The notes: generated from the sequence alone by a model not told the origin. 64,000 nucleotides of DNA from Butyrivibrio sp. (GCA_017470505.1 JAFUYO010000013.1:124001-188000), one strand, 5' to 3'. Positions 8,683 through 17,901 are shown, counted from the first letter of the stretch. Numbers and translations: made by a program.

Positions 8683-10854
8683 TCACTGATAATCGGTCAT
8701 AATGAATTGAAGAGAGTCTACCCCTCTGAAACTGTTGATATCGGGGTAGTAGGCTATCGTGATGACCATGTCCTGCCCGCAGGCACCTCTTAAACCTGTA
8801 AAGCTGTCATGTGCGAGAGCGCCCCCGTAATTTCCAAAAGTACTAAAAGCTCTTCTATCGCCATCTCCGCTGTATAGTCTCTCTATAGCCTCTTTCCCAA
8901 ACTTCCTTTTAAGAAAAGAATGCCATCTGTCCATGTCTCCGAAATACATCATATCATAGGTCCTGTCCGATAAATGGGACAGTGAATCAAGTACGCTGTT
9001 TTCTGGTATTTTCCCTGACGCATCCTTTGGTAGCCTGTACTCAGGGAGCTCCGAAACCCTGTATTTTCCACAGTTTTTGTTTTTTCCGAGGATCTTCCCT
9101 GACAGAAGCTTTACTCCCCTTAGGCCGAATACAGGCTTGACATTGCCGTTTCCAAAGGGCTCAAGCTTTTTTATATCTCTGACAAGGTCCATATCCGCAG
9201 CATAGAAAGGCAGCTCCATATCAAGGTGCAGCACCGGCTCGAAGTCGCCATCTTCAAGCGTGCAGGCTTCGTTAAGCCTCCTCCTGAGCTCGTCCACATT
9301 CTCTGAAGGGAGTGAGAGTCCCGCCGCCATCTTATGACCTCCGAACTTCGAAAAAAGATCCCTGCACTTCGAGAGTTCGGTGAACATATCGTATTTTTCT
9401 ATGGATCTTCCGGAACCCTTGACGCCGCCGTCTGAGGCTCCTGTCAGGATGATCGTAGGCCTGTAGTATTTCTCCTTGATCCTGCCTGCAATGATGCCCG
9501 CGATCGACTCGTGAACCTCGGGAAGGTAGATGACAAGAGCCTTGGGGATATTCTTCTTTTCATCAGTGTCAGAATCCCCCTCATTTACAGGATTGGGAGA
9601 AGAACCTGATGTCTCTGCTTCCTCACCTTCACTCTCTTTGGCAGCTGACATCTCTTCAACCATGCGGACAGCACTGTCGACTCCCTGCTGGGTCATGGTC
9701 TTGCGGTTCTCGTTGAGGTCCTTGAGGTCGTAGGCAAGAGATGCTGCCCTGCTCTCATCCTCCTCCAAAAACAGCTCCATGGCCCTCTCCGCGAGGTCCA
9801 GTCTCCCCGACGCATTCAGGCACGGCCCTATCACAAAGCCGTATTGATATGCCGACATGTTGGACGTATCGAGCCGGTTTACATCTATCAGCATCTTAAG
9901 GCCTGTATTTGTCGTCCTGCCTATACGATCGAGCGACTCTTTTACAATTATGCGGTTCTCATCCCGCAGCTCCATCACGTCACAGACCGTCGCAATCCCC
10001 GCAAAGATGATCATCTCATCAAAAAAGCTCTTTACTTCATTCTCGTCTTCCCTGCCCGAAAGCGCCGCCATCACCTGAAGTAGCTTGTAGACAACTACCG
10101 CCCCGCAGATTTCCTTGAAATGCACGCTGCCATCCCGCCTCTTGGGGTCGATAACAGCGTCCGCAGGCGGAAGGATTTCCTTTTTAACAAAATCGCGCAT
10201 ATCTGCTTTATCCGGCGTTTTGCTCTCTCCTACGCCTTCTGCTTCCCCGGCAGTTTCGGTCTCTACGTTTTCTTCTGTTTCCCCGGTGCATTTAATCTCT
10301 CTGATGCCTTCTGCTTCCCCGGCAGTTTCTGACCTGCCGCTCTCCTCAAAAGGAACCTCGTGGTGATCGGTGACAACTACCGTCATCCCCTTCTCTTTTG
10401 CGTGGGCAATCTGCTCTGTGGCCGCAATTCCGTTGTCGCACGTAAGGATTGTATCTCTCCCCTCATCAAAAGCCTCATCTACAAGCTTTACCGAGAGGCC
10501 GTACCCGTCCTTCACCCTGTCAGGAAGACAGTAGTCAACGTCCGCCCCAAAGAGTTCGAGCCCTTTAACAAAAATAAATGTGGAACATATACCATCCACA
10601 TCGTAGTCGCCTATTACCCTGATCTTCGCGCTATCCCTTATCCTGTCCAATATGATCCGGGCACCCTTCTCGATGTCCGATAGCTCCATAGGGTCTCTTA
10701 ACATTGAGATATCGCCGTTTAAATACCTCTCAACCTCCTCATCACTCACTACACCGCGGTTCGTAAGGAGTCTCGCCGTTATATTCCTGATGCCGAACTT
10801 CGCTGCTGTCGCGTCGAAATCCGACTTCTTGTTGTACATTATCCAATTCGCCAT
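8683..10854 (-). CDS. recJ: Single-stranded-DNA-specific exonuclease RecJ with acidic insertions
   Basis: A DHH-family 5'-3' single-strand exonuclease for recombination and repair. Catalytic motifs are GDYDVDG (82-88), CDNG (139-142), TDHHE (162-166) and the DHHA1 signature SGRSIEKYDMF with KFGGHKMAAG. At 723 residues it is long for the family. The excess lies in two low-complexity acidic inserts, about 170-220 (with ETAGEAEG repeated) and about 400-440 (Glu/Ser/Asp rich). The catalytic core is intact. The assigned ATG has no strong ribosome site close by; the next Met, six codons later, is no better. Confidence 0.93.
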   Translation of the reverse strand: MANWIMYNKKSDFDATAAKFGIRNITARLLTNRGVVSDEEVERYLNGDISMLRDPMELSDIEKGARIILDRIRDSAKIRVIGDYDVDGICSTFIFVKGLELFGADVDYCLPDRVKDGYGLSVKLVDEAFDEGRDTILTCDNGIAATEQIAHAKEKGMTVVVTDHHEVPFEESGRSETAGEAEGIREIKCTGETEENVETETAGEAEGVGESKTPDKADMRDFVKKEILPPADAVIDPKRRDGSVHFKEICGAVVVYKLLQVMAALSGREDENEVKSFFDEMIIFAGIATVCDVMELRDENRIIVKESLDRIGRTTNTGLKMLIDVNRLDTSNMSAYQYGFVIGPCLNASGRLDLAERAMELFLEEDESRAASLAYDLKDLNENRKTMTQQGVDSAVRMVEEMSAAKESEGEEAETSGSSPNPVNEGDSDTDEKKNIPKALVIYLPEVHESIAGIIAGRIKEKYYRPTIILTGASDGGVKGSGRSIEKYDMFTELSKCRDLFSKFGGHKMAAGLSLPSENVDELRRRLNEACTLEDGDFEPVLHLDMELPFYAADMDLVRDIKKLEPFGNGNVKPVFGLRGVKLLSGKILGKNKNCGKYRVSELPEYRLPKDASGKIPENSVLDSLSHLSDRTYDMMYFGDMDRWHSFLKRKFGKEAIERLYSGDGDRRAFSTFGNYGGALAHDSFTGLRGACGQDMVITIAYYPDINSFRGVDSLQFIMTDYQ

Positions 10855-11076
10855 TATACTACGCAGCCTGAAGCTGCTCCTTTTCTAAACAGGCCATTTA
10901 AGTCGGCTTCGCCGAAGGGCCTGTTTGCCTGCCAGATCATGTTCTCACGAAATCCGCAGTACATGCGGATTTCTGAAATATAATTCAAGAATACATACTA
11001 CTATATAATACCACAATGCAAGGGTCATTACACTTTTTCAATATATTGCCATTTTTAAAAAAACTCATATATTGAA
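10855..11076. other. Leader region of recJ with two hairpins
   Basis: This gene-free stretch holds two clear inverted repeats. At 10887-10926 a 9-bp stem (AAACAGGCC/GGCCTGTTT) encloses TCGGC-TTC-GCCGA. At 10949-10973 GAAATCCGCA and TGCGGATTTC form a perfect 10-bp stem with a 5-base loop. The rest (10974-11076) is AT-rich and could carry the recJ promoter, but I cannot place one with confidence. A weaker motif similar to the second hairpin (GCGAAATCCGC) occurs between priA and def near 4840-4860. Confidence 0.55.
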
Positions 11077-11107
11077 AAGCCCCGTGCGGCTGGGCCGCAC
11101 AGGGCTT
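11077..11107 (-). terminator. Intrinsic terminator after secDF
   Basis: Arms AAGCCC-GTGCGGC and GCCGCAC-GGGCTT form a long GC-rich stem with one mismatch and a short loop, followed on the minus strand by TTTTC. It lies about 120 bases past the secDF stop and closes the scfA-scfB-secDF unit. Confidence 0.8.
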
Positions 11108-11130
11108 GTTATCATAAGAAAACTATCTTA

Positions 11131-11235
11131 AACCACCTGCATTCGCAGAGCAGCCTTTTCTCCTGACCTGCCTGCATCCGCAGAATAGCCTTTCCTCATA
11201 AACCATCCGCATCCGCAGAACAGCCTTTCTCAGGC
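11131..11235. repeat. Three tandem 35-bp repeats at the 3' end of secDF
   Basis: Units at 11131-11165, 11166-11200 and 11201-11235 share the pattern C-GCAT-CGCAGA--AGCCTTT at an exact 35-base period, with a few substitutions each. The third unit contains the last codons and the stop of secDF. There are no spacers, so it is not CRISPR. Confidence 0.75.
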
Positions 11236-13533
11236 TGCCTTCTTGCCGATGAAGTTTTTGAAGCTGGTGCGAAGGTCGTACCACATAGGTGATGCGATGA
11301 ATATTGATGAATATGTACCGCAGATAACACCTACCATAAGAGGAAGGGCGAAGGCCTTGATATCAGCAACACCGAAGATATACAGTGCGAATACCGTAAA
11401 GAACGTGGTAGCTGATGTGAAGAGGCTTCGTGTGAGGGTCTGTGATACAGATCCGTTGACAAGGTCCTCGAGCTCCCTCTTGCCGGTCGCAAGATGCATG
11501 TTCTCACGGATACGGTCGAATGTAACGATGGTATCGTTAATTGAGTAACCGATGATGGTGAGCACAACCGCGATGAAGGTGCTGCCGACTGCAAGTCTTG
11601 TAAAGGCGTATGAAACAATTACTATGAGGGCATCGTGTGCAAGGGCGATGATGGCTGCCGCACCGAACTTGATGTCCTTGAATCTGATCCAGATGTAGAT
11701 CAGCATCAGGATGAGGGCGATAACAAGAGCACGGATAGCGCTTGATCTCATCTCTCCGCTGATGACGCCGCTGATTGTCTCGGCTGCGATGTTGTCGGCG
11801 CTGACATTGTAGTTCTCCTCGAGCACCTTCTCAACTGCCTCTCTCTGGTCAACAGTCAGTGTCGTGGACTTGAAGATAACCTGATTGGTTCCTGTTACTG
11901 TCTGGATCTGAAGCTCATTTATCCCTGCGGCCTTCTCGATGTCTGCTGCCACAGTGCTCTCAAGCTCAGAGAGCTCGTATGCTTTGTCGAAGGTTACGGT
12001 TGTCGATGTACCGCCAACGAAATCAAGTGAGTAGTTGAAGGCTCCCTTTCCTGCTGCTGCGTTTATCGCCATTACGATAACGCCTGCTGCAACGATAGCG
12101 CATGAGACACCGTAAAAGAGCTTTCTCTTTGCGAGGAAGTCGATCTTCTTAACCTCTTTCGCCTTGCCGTAGAATTTGACATCCTGAAGTCCGAGGCCGA
12201 AGAGAATTGATGTGATGATCCTTGTGATAACAAGTGCCGTGAACATCGAGAGGATGATACCGAGGATAAGAGTCTCGGCAAAGCCCTTGATACTTCCGGT
12301 TCCGAGGAACCAGAGAACAGCAGCTACGATAAGGGTCGTGATGTTACCGTCAAGGATTGATGAAAGAGCCTTGTTGTAACCGTTCTTGCGGGCGTCATCC
12401 ACTGACTTACCCTGTGCTATCTCCTCCTTGATACGGGAGAACACGAGCACGTTGGCGTCAACCGCCATACCGATTGAGAGGATGATACCTGCAATTCCGG
12501 GAAGTGTAAGTGTCATCTCGAAGGCCGAGAGCAGGAACACGATGAGCCCTGTGTAGAATGCAAGGGCAAGTGTTGCTGACAGACCAAGGAGTCTGAAAAA
12601 TGCGATCATGAAGATTGCTATAAGTGCAAATCCGACAGCAGCTGCTATAAGAGAAGTTCTGATAGCGTTTGAACCGAGCTGAGCGCCTACAACGTTTGAA
12701 CGAAGTTCGTTGAGCTGGAGCTTAAGTCCACCGATCCTGATCATTGAAGCGAGGTTGTCAGCTGCCTCGTATGTTGACATTCCGGTGATGACAGCCTTGC
12801 CGTCCGTGATGGCAGCCTGTACAGTGGGAACTGAAATGAACTCACCGTCGTAGTAGATACCTATGCTCTCTCCATCAGCAAATGCCTTGGTTGTCGCATC
12901 AGCAAATGCCTTGGTTCCCTCGTCCGTGAACTCAAGGGAAACAACGGGCTCCTGTGCTCCGTAGGAATCCTGCTGATATCCTGCGCTCGCAACCTCTACC
13001 TGGTCACCTGTAAGGACGATAGAGCCGTCCTCCTGAAGCTCCTCAAGTGTCTTGTTAAGAGCATATCCGCCTATAACCGCTGCGTTCTCATCAAGGACCA
13101 TGTTCCCGTCCGCATCGGTTGTAAAGCCGCTTGAATATTCGTAGTTCTGGTTGCCGTCTGCATCTGTCTGTGCGATGAAATACAGATTACCGGGCTGACC
13201 GAGTTCTTCCAGGATTGTGTTTGCATCTGTAACGCCGGGGATCTCGATGTTGATCCTGTTGGATCCCTCCTGATAAACAACTGCCTCAGTGCTGTACTGC
13301 TGAACACGCTGCTGGAGCTTGAAGATAGTGTCTGACATATCCTCCCTGCTGGGAGTCTCATCACCTACTACCTCATAAGTGATGCTGACACCACCTGCGA
13401 GATCAAGACCAAGATTGATGCTGGAGAGTGATCCCGACTTGTCGGCGCCAAGACCATATGCAGCCGTGTATCCAAGTCCTCCCAAGAGGGCCAGGCACAC
13501 AATAAGCGCCAAAACATACTTTAACCTTTTCAT
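11230..13533 (-). CDS. secDF: Protein translocase subunit SecDF (fused)
   Basis: A 767-residue membrane protein joining SecD and SecF, which uses the proton gradient to help pull proteins through SecYEG. An N-terminal membrane segment (5-28) precedes a large extracellular P1 region (to about 285), then five SecD membrane helices with GIILSIGMAVDANVLVFSRIKEE. A second anchor near 457 starts SecF, ending in the SINDTIVTFDRIREN motif and the last helices. The ATG follows GGAGG by seven bases, 15 bases after scfB. Position next to the SCIFF genes is a recurrent arrangement in Clostridia. Confidence 0.96.
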   Translation of the reverse strand: MKRLKYVLALIVCLALLGGLGYTAAYGLGADKSGSLSSINLGLDLAGGVSITYEVVGDETPSREDMSDTIFKLQQRVQQYSTEAVVYQEGSNRINIEIPGVTDANTILEELGQPGNLYFIAQTDADGNQNYEYSSGFTTDADGNMVLDENAAVIGGYALNKTLEELQEDGSIVLTGDQVEVASAGYQQDSYGAQEPVVSLEFTDEGTKAFADATTKAFADGESIGIYYDGEFISVPTVQAAITDGKAVITGMSTYEAADNLASMIRIGGLKLQLNELRSNVVGAQLGSNAIRTSLIAAAVGFALIAIFMIAFFRLLGLSATLALAFYTGLIVFLLSAFEMTLTLPGIAGIILSIGMAVDANVLVFSRIKEEIAQGKSVDDARKNGYNKALSSILDGNITTLIVAAVLWFLGTGSIKGFAETLILGIILSMFTALVITRIITSILFGLGLQDVKFYGKAKEVKKIDFLAKRKLFYGVSCAIVAAGVIVMAINAAAGKGAFNYSLDFVGGTSTTVTFDKAYELSELESTVAADIEKAAGINELQIQTVTGTNQVIFKSTTLTVDQREAVEKVLEENYNVSADNIAAETISGVISGEMRSSAIRALVIALILMLIYIWIRFKDIKFGAAAIIALAHDALIVIVSYAFTRLAVGSTFIAVVLTIIGYSINDTIVTFDRIRENMHLATGKRELEDLVNGSVSQTLTRSLFTSATTFFTVFALYIFGVADIKAFALPLMVGVICGTYSSIFIASPMWYDLRTSFKNFIGKKAA

Positions 13534-13548
13534 ATCTGTTTCCTCCGT

Positions 13549-14982
13549 TTAACCTTCATCGGCAAGCGCCGCTTTTATCATAATCGCACACTCTATTCGC
13601 TTTCTCTGAAGCTCACAGCCGTGCTTATATGTCGTATCTATATCACCGTTAAAGTTGTAAGCATTGGCAGCACAGCCGCCGCTGCAGTAATATCTCGCAA
13701 AGCATTTCTCACATTCGGGTCGAGAATAGACGTTGCTCTTTTTGAACCTCTCGCGGATGTCCGGACGCGTGATCCCGTCAAAGACATTTCCCATGATAAA
13801 GTCCTCATTCCCCACGAACTGATGGCAGGGGTAGAGCTCGCCCCAGGGCGTCACACCCAGGTACTCACACCCGGAGCCGCAGCCCGAGAGCCTCTTGGCA
13901 ACGCAAGGACCGCCCTCCAGGTCTATGTTGAAGTGGAAGAAGTTAAAGCCTTTTCCCTCTTTGTGTCTCTCAATATAGAACTTTGCCAGCTTGTCGTACT
14001 CATCACAGAGTACGGGAATGTCCTCATCCTTAAGAGAATACCAGTCAGATGGCTTTGCCACAACAGGCTCAACCGATATCTGCTTAAATCCCAGATCTGC
14101 CAGGTGCCTGACATCCTCCGAGAAATCCAGATTGTTGTGGGTAAAGGTTCCTCTCACAAAGTATCTAAGCTGATGGCGGGACCTGGCAACCTTCAAAAAC
14201 TTCGGCACTATCTCATCGTAGCACCCCTGTCCGCCGCGCTTAGGTCTCATGGCATCATTGACTTCTTTCCTTCCGTCTATGGAAAGAACGATGTTGCCCA
14301 TCTCTTTGTTCACATATTCAAGTATCTCGTCATTTAAGAGAGTTCCGTTGGTGGTAATGGTGAAGCGGAAGTTCTTGCCCTTCTCTTTCTCAATGCTCCT
14401 GCCGTACTCAACGATTTTTTTGACGACCTCCCAGTTCATGAGCGGTTCGCCGCCAAAGAAATCCACCTCAAGATTTCTTCTGTTTCCGGAATTCTCAACA
14501 AGGAAATCCAGTGCAGCCTTTCCGACCTCCTCGCTCATGAGCCCCCGCTTTCCGTGGTATTCACCCTCATCCGCAAAGCAGTACCTGCAGCGAAGGTTGC
14601 AGTCGTGAGCAATGTTGAGGCACAGCGCCTTGACCACTGTCTCCCTGTTCTGGAAGTCCTCCACGTAATTCTCGTATACATCATCAGTGAAAAGAACTTC
14701 CGACGCCCTCAGCTCCATTATCTCGGAGAGGGCCTCTCCTATCTCCTCAGAAGGATACTTTGAAGATATGTCTCTCATCCCCGAAACTTCCATATAAAGA
14801 GCGGAGAAATCCTCATCACCTTCCCTGTCCTCTTCCCTTGCTGCAGCCGTGCCGTAAATCTCTGTAAGGCGCTTCTCCACAACCGGGATAAGGTCGAAAA
14901 CAACGTCATCCACAACATGTACAGATCCGGAATTTACATCAAGCACAATGTTGTAGCCATTGTTTTTGTACGCATGTATCAT
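13549..14982 (-). CDS. scfB: Radical SAM maturase of the SCIFF peptide
   Basis: Installs thioether bonds in the SCIFF peptide encoded just upstream. The start MIHAYKNNGYNIVLDVNSGS matches this family. The radical SAM site is C128-x3-C132-x2-C135 (in DCNLRCRYCFADEG), and FFGGEP follows. The C-terminal SPASM part is Cys-rich (CGSGC, PCHQF, CEKC, YYCSGGCAA, ending in GCELQRKRIEC) and should hold auxiliary iron-sulfur clusters. At 477 residues it is full length. Its ribosome site AGAGG lies just after the hairpin at 15012-15030. Confidence 0.95.
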   Translation of the reverse strand: MIHAYKNNGYNIVLDVNSGSVHVVDDVVFDLIPVVEKRLTEIYGTAAAREEDREGDEDFSALYMEVSGMRDISSKYPSEEIGEALSEIMELRASEVLFTDDVYENYVEDFQNRETVVKALCLNIAHDCNLRCRYCFADEGEYHGKRGLMSEEVGKAALDFLVENSGNRRNLEVDFFGGEPLMNWEVVKKIVEYGRSIEKEKGKNFRFTITTNGTLLNDEILEYVNKEMGNIVLSIDGRKEVNDAMRPKRGGQGCYDEIVPKFLKVARSRHQLRYFVRGTFTHNNLDFSEDVRHLADLGFKQISVEPVVAKPSDWYSLKDEDIPVLCDEYDKLAKFYIERHKEGKGFNFFHFNIDLEGGPCVAKRLSGCGSGCEYLGVTPWGELYPCHQFVGNEDFIMGNVFDGITRPDIRERFKKSNVYSRPECEKCFARYYCSGGCAANAYNFNGDIDTTYKHGCELQRKRIECAIMIKAALADEG

Positions 14983-15011
14983 AAAAACCTCTGTGTTTCA
15001 TCATAAAGCGA

Positions 15012-15030
15012 GCAGCGGCATAGCCGCTGC
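15012..15030 (-). other. Perfect hairpin between the SCIFF peptide and its maturase
   Basis: GCAGCGGC, a three-base loop and GCCGCTGC form an uninterrupted 8-bp stem in the 80-base gap. No T tract follows on the minus strand. It could slow 3' decay of the peptide message or reduce readthrough into the maturase; this role is inferred. Confidence 0.55.
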
Positions 15031-15062
15031 CCGACATGTCTTTCATCCTGTTCCAAAAAAAC

Positions 15063-15209
15063 TTACTTGCTAAGCTGCTCGCAGCTCTGGTTTCCGACTG
15101 TGCAGGAAGTCTTGCAAGCTGACTGGCATGATGTCTGGCACTCGCCGCATCCGCCCTTCTTCATGGATTCCTTGAGATTTCTTGTGACTAACGACTTAAC
15201 ATGCTTCAT
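15063..15209 (-). CDS. scfA: SCIFF ribosomal peptide precursor (six cysteines)
   Basis: A 48-residue precursor peptide. Residues 1-20 form a basic leader (MKHVKSLVTRNLKESMKKGG), and the core carries Cys at 21, 24, 28, 32, 36 and 43, the six cysteines that define the family. Ribosome site GGAGG lies seven bases before the ATG at 15207-15209. The substrate of the scfB product, which cross-links Cys sulfurs to nearby residues in characterised family members. A Gly-Gly pair sits exactly before the first Cys. The final function of SCIFF products is not known. Confidence 0.96.
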   Translation of the reverse strand: MKHVKSLVTRNLKESMKKGGCGECQTSCQSACKTSCTVGNQSCEQLSK

Positions 15210-15253
15210 AAGTTTGCCTCCAGCCTTTCCGAATTCTTTTATTACAGTGGTTT

Positions 15254-15282
15254 AGTATAGCATATATTAATTATGGTGTCAA
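15254..15282 (-). promoter_or_regulatory. Strong sigma-A promoter for scfA
   Basis: On the minus strand TTGACA (15277-15282) is separated by exactly 17 bases from TATACT (15254-15259). The predicted start of transcription is near 15247, giving a leader of about 40 bases before the scfA ATG. Confidence 0.8.
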
Positions 15283-15288
15283 AAACTT

Positions 15289-16548
15289 TTACGCCTTGGC
15301 CTCGGGTGTGATCATGAGGACCTTGGTTATCCTGTTGCCCTTTACGCCCCTGGCCGTGAGCGTGATCCCGTTTTCTAATGTGACGCTCTCACCGTACCTC
15401 GGGAGCCTGTCGAGAGCCTCTATCATGAGTCCTCCGATCGAATCGTAGTCCTCGGAGTCAAGCTTTAGTCCCAGCTCATCGTTTATGTCATCGAGCTTCA
15501 TATTGCCCTCGACTATGTACCTGCGGCCTCCGATGTGCTTGATGAGATTGTCCTCGTCCGAGTCGTACTCATCCCTGATCTCGCCGACGATTTCCTCCAG
15601 AAGGTCCTCCAGGGTTATCATCCCGACGGTCGCCCCGTACTCAGACAGGACAAAAGCAACGTTCTGCGACTTTTCCCTCATCTCTACGAGGAGATCCGCT
15701 GTCTTTTTAAACTCGTAGGTGTAGTAGGCCTTCCTAAGATGCTCTTTTATCTTGAAGTTCTCCTTGTCCTCTAAGAGGATGAGGTCTTTGATATTGATAA
15801 GACCTATGACATTGTCCTGCTCGTTCTCCTCATAGACGGGGATCCTCGTGTACATGTTCTCCTTAAAGAGCTTCATGACCTCGTTGTAATCGGCCTCTGT
15901 GCTGACACAGGACATGTCGATCCTGGGTATCATGATGTCCTTGGCAACCGCGTCGGAGAAATCAAAGACGTTGTAGATGATCTCTTTTTCCTTGGTCTCG
16001 ATGACGCCGTCCTCGTGACTGACATCCACGTAGGTCTTTAGCTCGTTCTCGGTCATGGCCTGGCGGTTGTCGGTGTCAATCTTAAAGAGCCTCAGGATCC
16101 CTGTCGCAACTCCGTTTATGATAAAGGAAAAAGGAGTCATCAGCGTCATGAACAGGATGATGATCCTGGCGTACCATAGAGAAATACTCTCAGCGTAGGC
16201 CGTCGCCACAGTCTTGGGGATGATCTCGCCAAAGATCAGGACGATCAGCGTCAGGACGCCCGTTCCTATACCGATTGCAAGGCTTCCGAAGAGGTCCGTG
16301 ACAAACACGGTCATGAGCGCGGACGCCGAGAGATTTACTATATTGTTGCCGATGAGGATCGCCGTGAGCATCCTCTGGGTGTCCTCACAGATCTTGAGTA
16401 CAAGCGCCGCCCCGGCGTTTCCCTCGTCGGAGAGCGCCTTCATCCTGACCTTGTTGCAGGTCATAAGTGCTGTCTCCGCAGATGAAAAAAACGACGACAA
16501 CATCACCAGCACTATAAGTATTATCAGTCTGACTATATGTATGTCCAA
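15289..16548 (-). CDS. DUF21/CBS-pair/CorC-HlyC domain membrane protein
   Basis: A 419-residue inner-membrane protein of the CNNM/CorC-type family, linked to magnesium or cobalt efflux in relatives. An N-terminal DUF21 region with about four membrane helices (FFSSAETALMTCNKVRMKAL, IFGEIIPKTVATAYAE) is followed by two CBS domains (about 190-320) and a C-terminal CorC_HlyC domain. I placed the start at TTG 16546-16548, which has GAGGAG six bases upstream and begins right at the membrane segment. A longer frame from a GTG at 16614 overlaps hisS by 11 bases and lacks support. Exact transported ion is unknown. Confidence 0.88.
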   Translation of the reverse strand: MDIHIVRLIILIVLVMLSSFFSSAETALMTCNKVRMKALSDEGNAGAALVLKICEDTQRMLTAILIGNNIVNLSASALMTVFVTDLFGSLAIGIGTGVLTLIVLIFGEIIPKTVATAYAESISLWYARIIILFMTLMTPFSFIINGVATGILRLFKIDTDNRQAMTENELKTYVDVSHEDGVIETKEKEIIYNVFDFSDAVAKDIMIPRIDMSCVSTEADYNEVMKLFKENMYTRIPVYEENEQDNVIGLINIKDLILLEDKENFKIKEHLRKAYYTYEFKKTADLLVEMREKSQNVAFVLSEYGATVGMITLEDLLEEIVGEIRDEYDSDEDNLIKHIGGRRYIVEGNMKLDDINDELGLKLDSEDYDSIGGLMIEALDRLPRYGESVTLENGITLTARGVKGNRITKVLMITPEAKA

Positions 16549-16603
16549 ATTAGGCTCCTCAGTGTATATGATACAGGTGTGAAAGTACGGATATCCGCAT
16601 GTA

Positions 16604-17881
16604 TCATTTTGCACTATTATTTATGGGGTTAACGTAAAATTCCGTAAAATCCGAATATCCCTGTTCGGTAAGCTGCTGCTTCTGGAATTTCTTGTTCTTG
16701 TTCATTCTGACGATCAGAACCCGGTTCCCCATCTCTCTCTCTTTTTGCGCCTTGCGGATTATCTCAGAGAGTCTCTCTCCACCGATTCCCTTCTCTATAA
16801 GGAAGGCTTTCTTCTCACTCTCGCCCGGGACATCAAAGCCCTCGTCGAGCATGATCATGATGATCCTCTCAAATCCGATGGAAAAACCGCAGGCAGGCGT
16901 CTCCTGTCCGAGGAACCTGCCGACCATTTTGTCGTACCTTCCGCCGCCTCCGCAGCTTCCGCCGTACTGCGGCATCGCAACCTCGAAAATCGTGCCCGTG
17001 TAATATGACATTCCCCTCACAAGAGTGGGGTCAAAAACCATCTCAAACTGTGCGGTCTTCGTATCATCTACCAGGCTTATTATCTCACTCAGGGACTTTC
17101 TTACTTCGCTCTCAAGATAGTCACCTATCGTGTCTGCAATGATTTCAAGCGCCTTTATGCCGCTTTCGCCATCCGCAGCCTTAAACAGATCCAGATACTT
17201 ATCGACAGTCTCCTTTGAAAAGCCGTCCTTTGTAAGGAGCTCAGCTACGCCATCTATACCGATCTTGTCCATCTTGTCGAGGGTAATGAACACGTTGTCG
17301 TACTCTTCTTCGGGAAATCCCGCGTAGGCCGCCATGGCTTTTAATATCCTTCTGTCGTTTATCCTGATCTTAAAGTCCTTAAAGCCGAGGCGCCCAAGCG
17401 TCGTAGTAGTCGCGAGTATGAGCTCTATCTCAGCGATATTGCTCTCCTCTCCGAGAATATCGATATCGCACTGCATGAACTGCCTGTATCTGCCCTTCTG
17501 GGGTCTGTCAGCCCTCCACACATTTCCCATCTGGAGCGCCTTAAAGGGTGACGGGAGTTCTCCCTGGTGCGCGGCATAAAACCTGACAAGAGGGACAGTC
17601 AGATCATACCTTAGTCCCTGGTCCGTCAGGTCATTCTCCTCTTTTGCATCGGCCAGATTTAATTTCTCGCCTCTTTTCATGATTTTGAAGATCAGCTTCT
17701 CGTTCTCCCCGCCCTGCTTGCTGTTTAAGTTGGACAGCGACTCGACGGCAGGCGTCTCGATGGAAGTAAAGCCGAACTCTCCGTAGGTCTTCTTGATAAC
17801 GCCTATGCAGTAGTCGCGAAGGCGCATCTCCCTCGGAAGTATATCCTTCATGCCCGTTACGGGCTTTTTGATAAGTGCCAT
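16604..17881 (-). CDS. hisS: Histidyl-tRNA synthetase
   Basis: Charges tRNA-His in the cytoplasm. The class II signatures are visible: motif 2 (FKALQMGNVWRADRPQKGRYRQF), the histidine-binding motif LVRGMSYYTGTIFE and motif 3 CGFSIGFERI. I chose the ATG at 17881 (MALIKKPVTGMKDILP) with GGAGGG upstream, instead of a TTG seven codons earlier that overlaps the ribosome site. The protein is 425 residues, typical length. A terminator just upstream separates it from the preceding EAL gene. Confidence 0.97.
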   Translation of the reverse strand: MALIKKPVTGMKDILPREMRLRDYCIGVIKKTYGEFGFTSIETPAVESLSNLNSKQGGENEKLIFKIMKRGEKLNLADAKEENDLTDQGLRYDLTVPLVRFYAAHQGELPSPFKALQMGNVWRADRPQKGRYRQFMQCDIDILGEESNIAEIELILATTTTLGRLGFKDFKIRINDRRILKAMAAYAGFPEEEYDNVFITLDKMDKIGIDGVAELLTKDGFSKETVDKYLDLFKAADGESGIKALEIIADTIGDYLESEVRKSLSEIISLVDDTKTAQFEMVFDPTLVRGMSYYTGTIFEVAMPQYGGSCGGGGRYDKMVGRFLGQETPACGFSIGFERIIMIMLDEGFDVPGESEKKAFLIEKGIGGERLSEIIRKAQKEREMGNRVLIVRMNKNKKFQKQQLTEQGYSDFTEFYVNPINNSAK

Positions 17882-17901
17882 AAAGCTATAATCCCTCCAC
17901 A

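Noticed and set aside
11131-11235. Tandem repeats considered as a CRISPR array
   Set aside because: Units are directly adjacent, with no unique spacers, and no cas genes are present.
13621-14337. Open frame of 238 codons on the plus strand
   Set aside because: Antisense to the scfB catalytic region, which is unmistakable.
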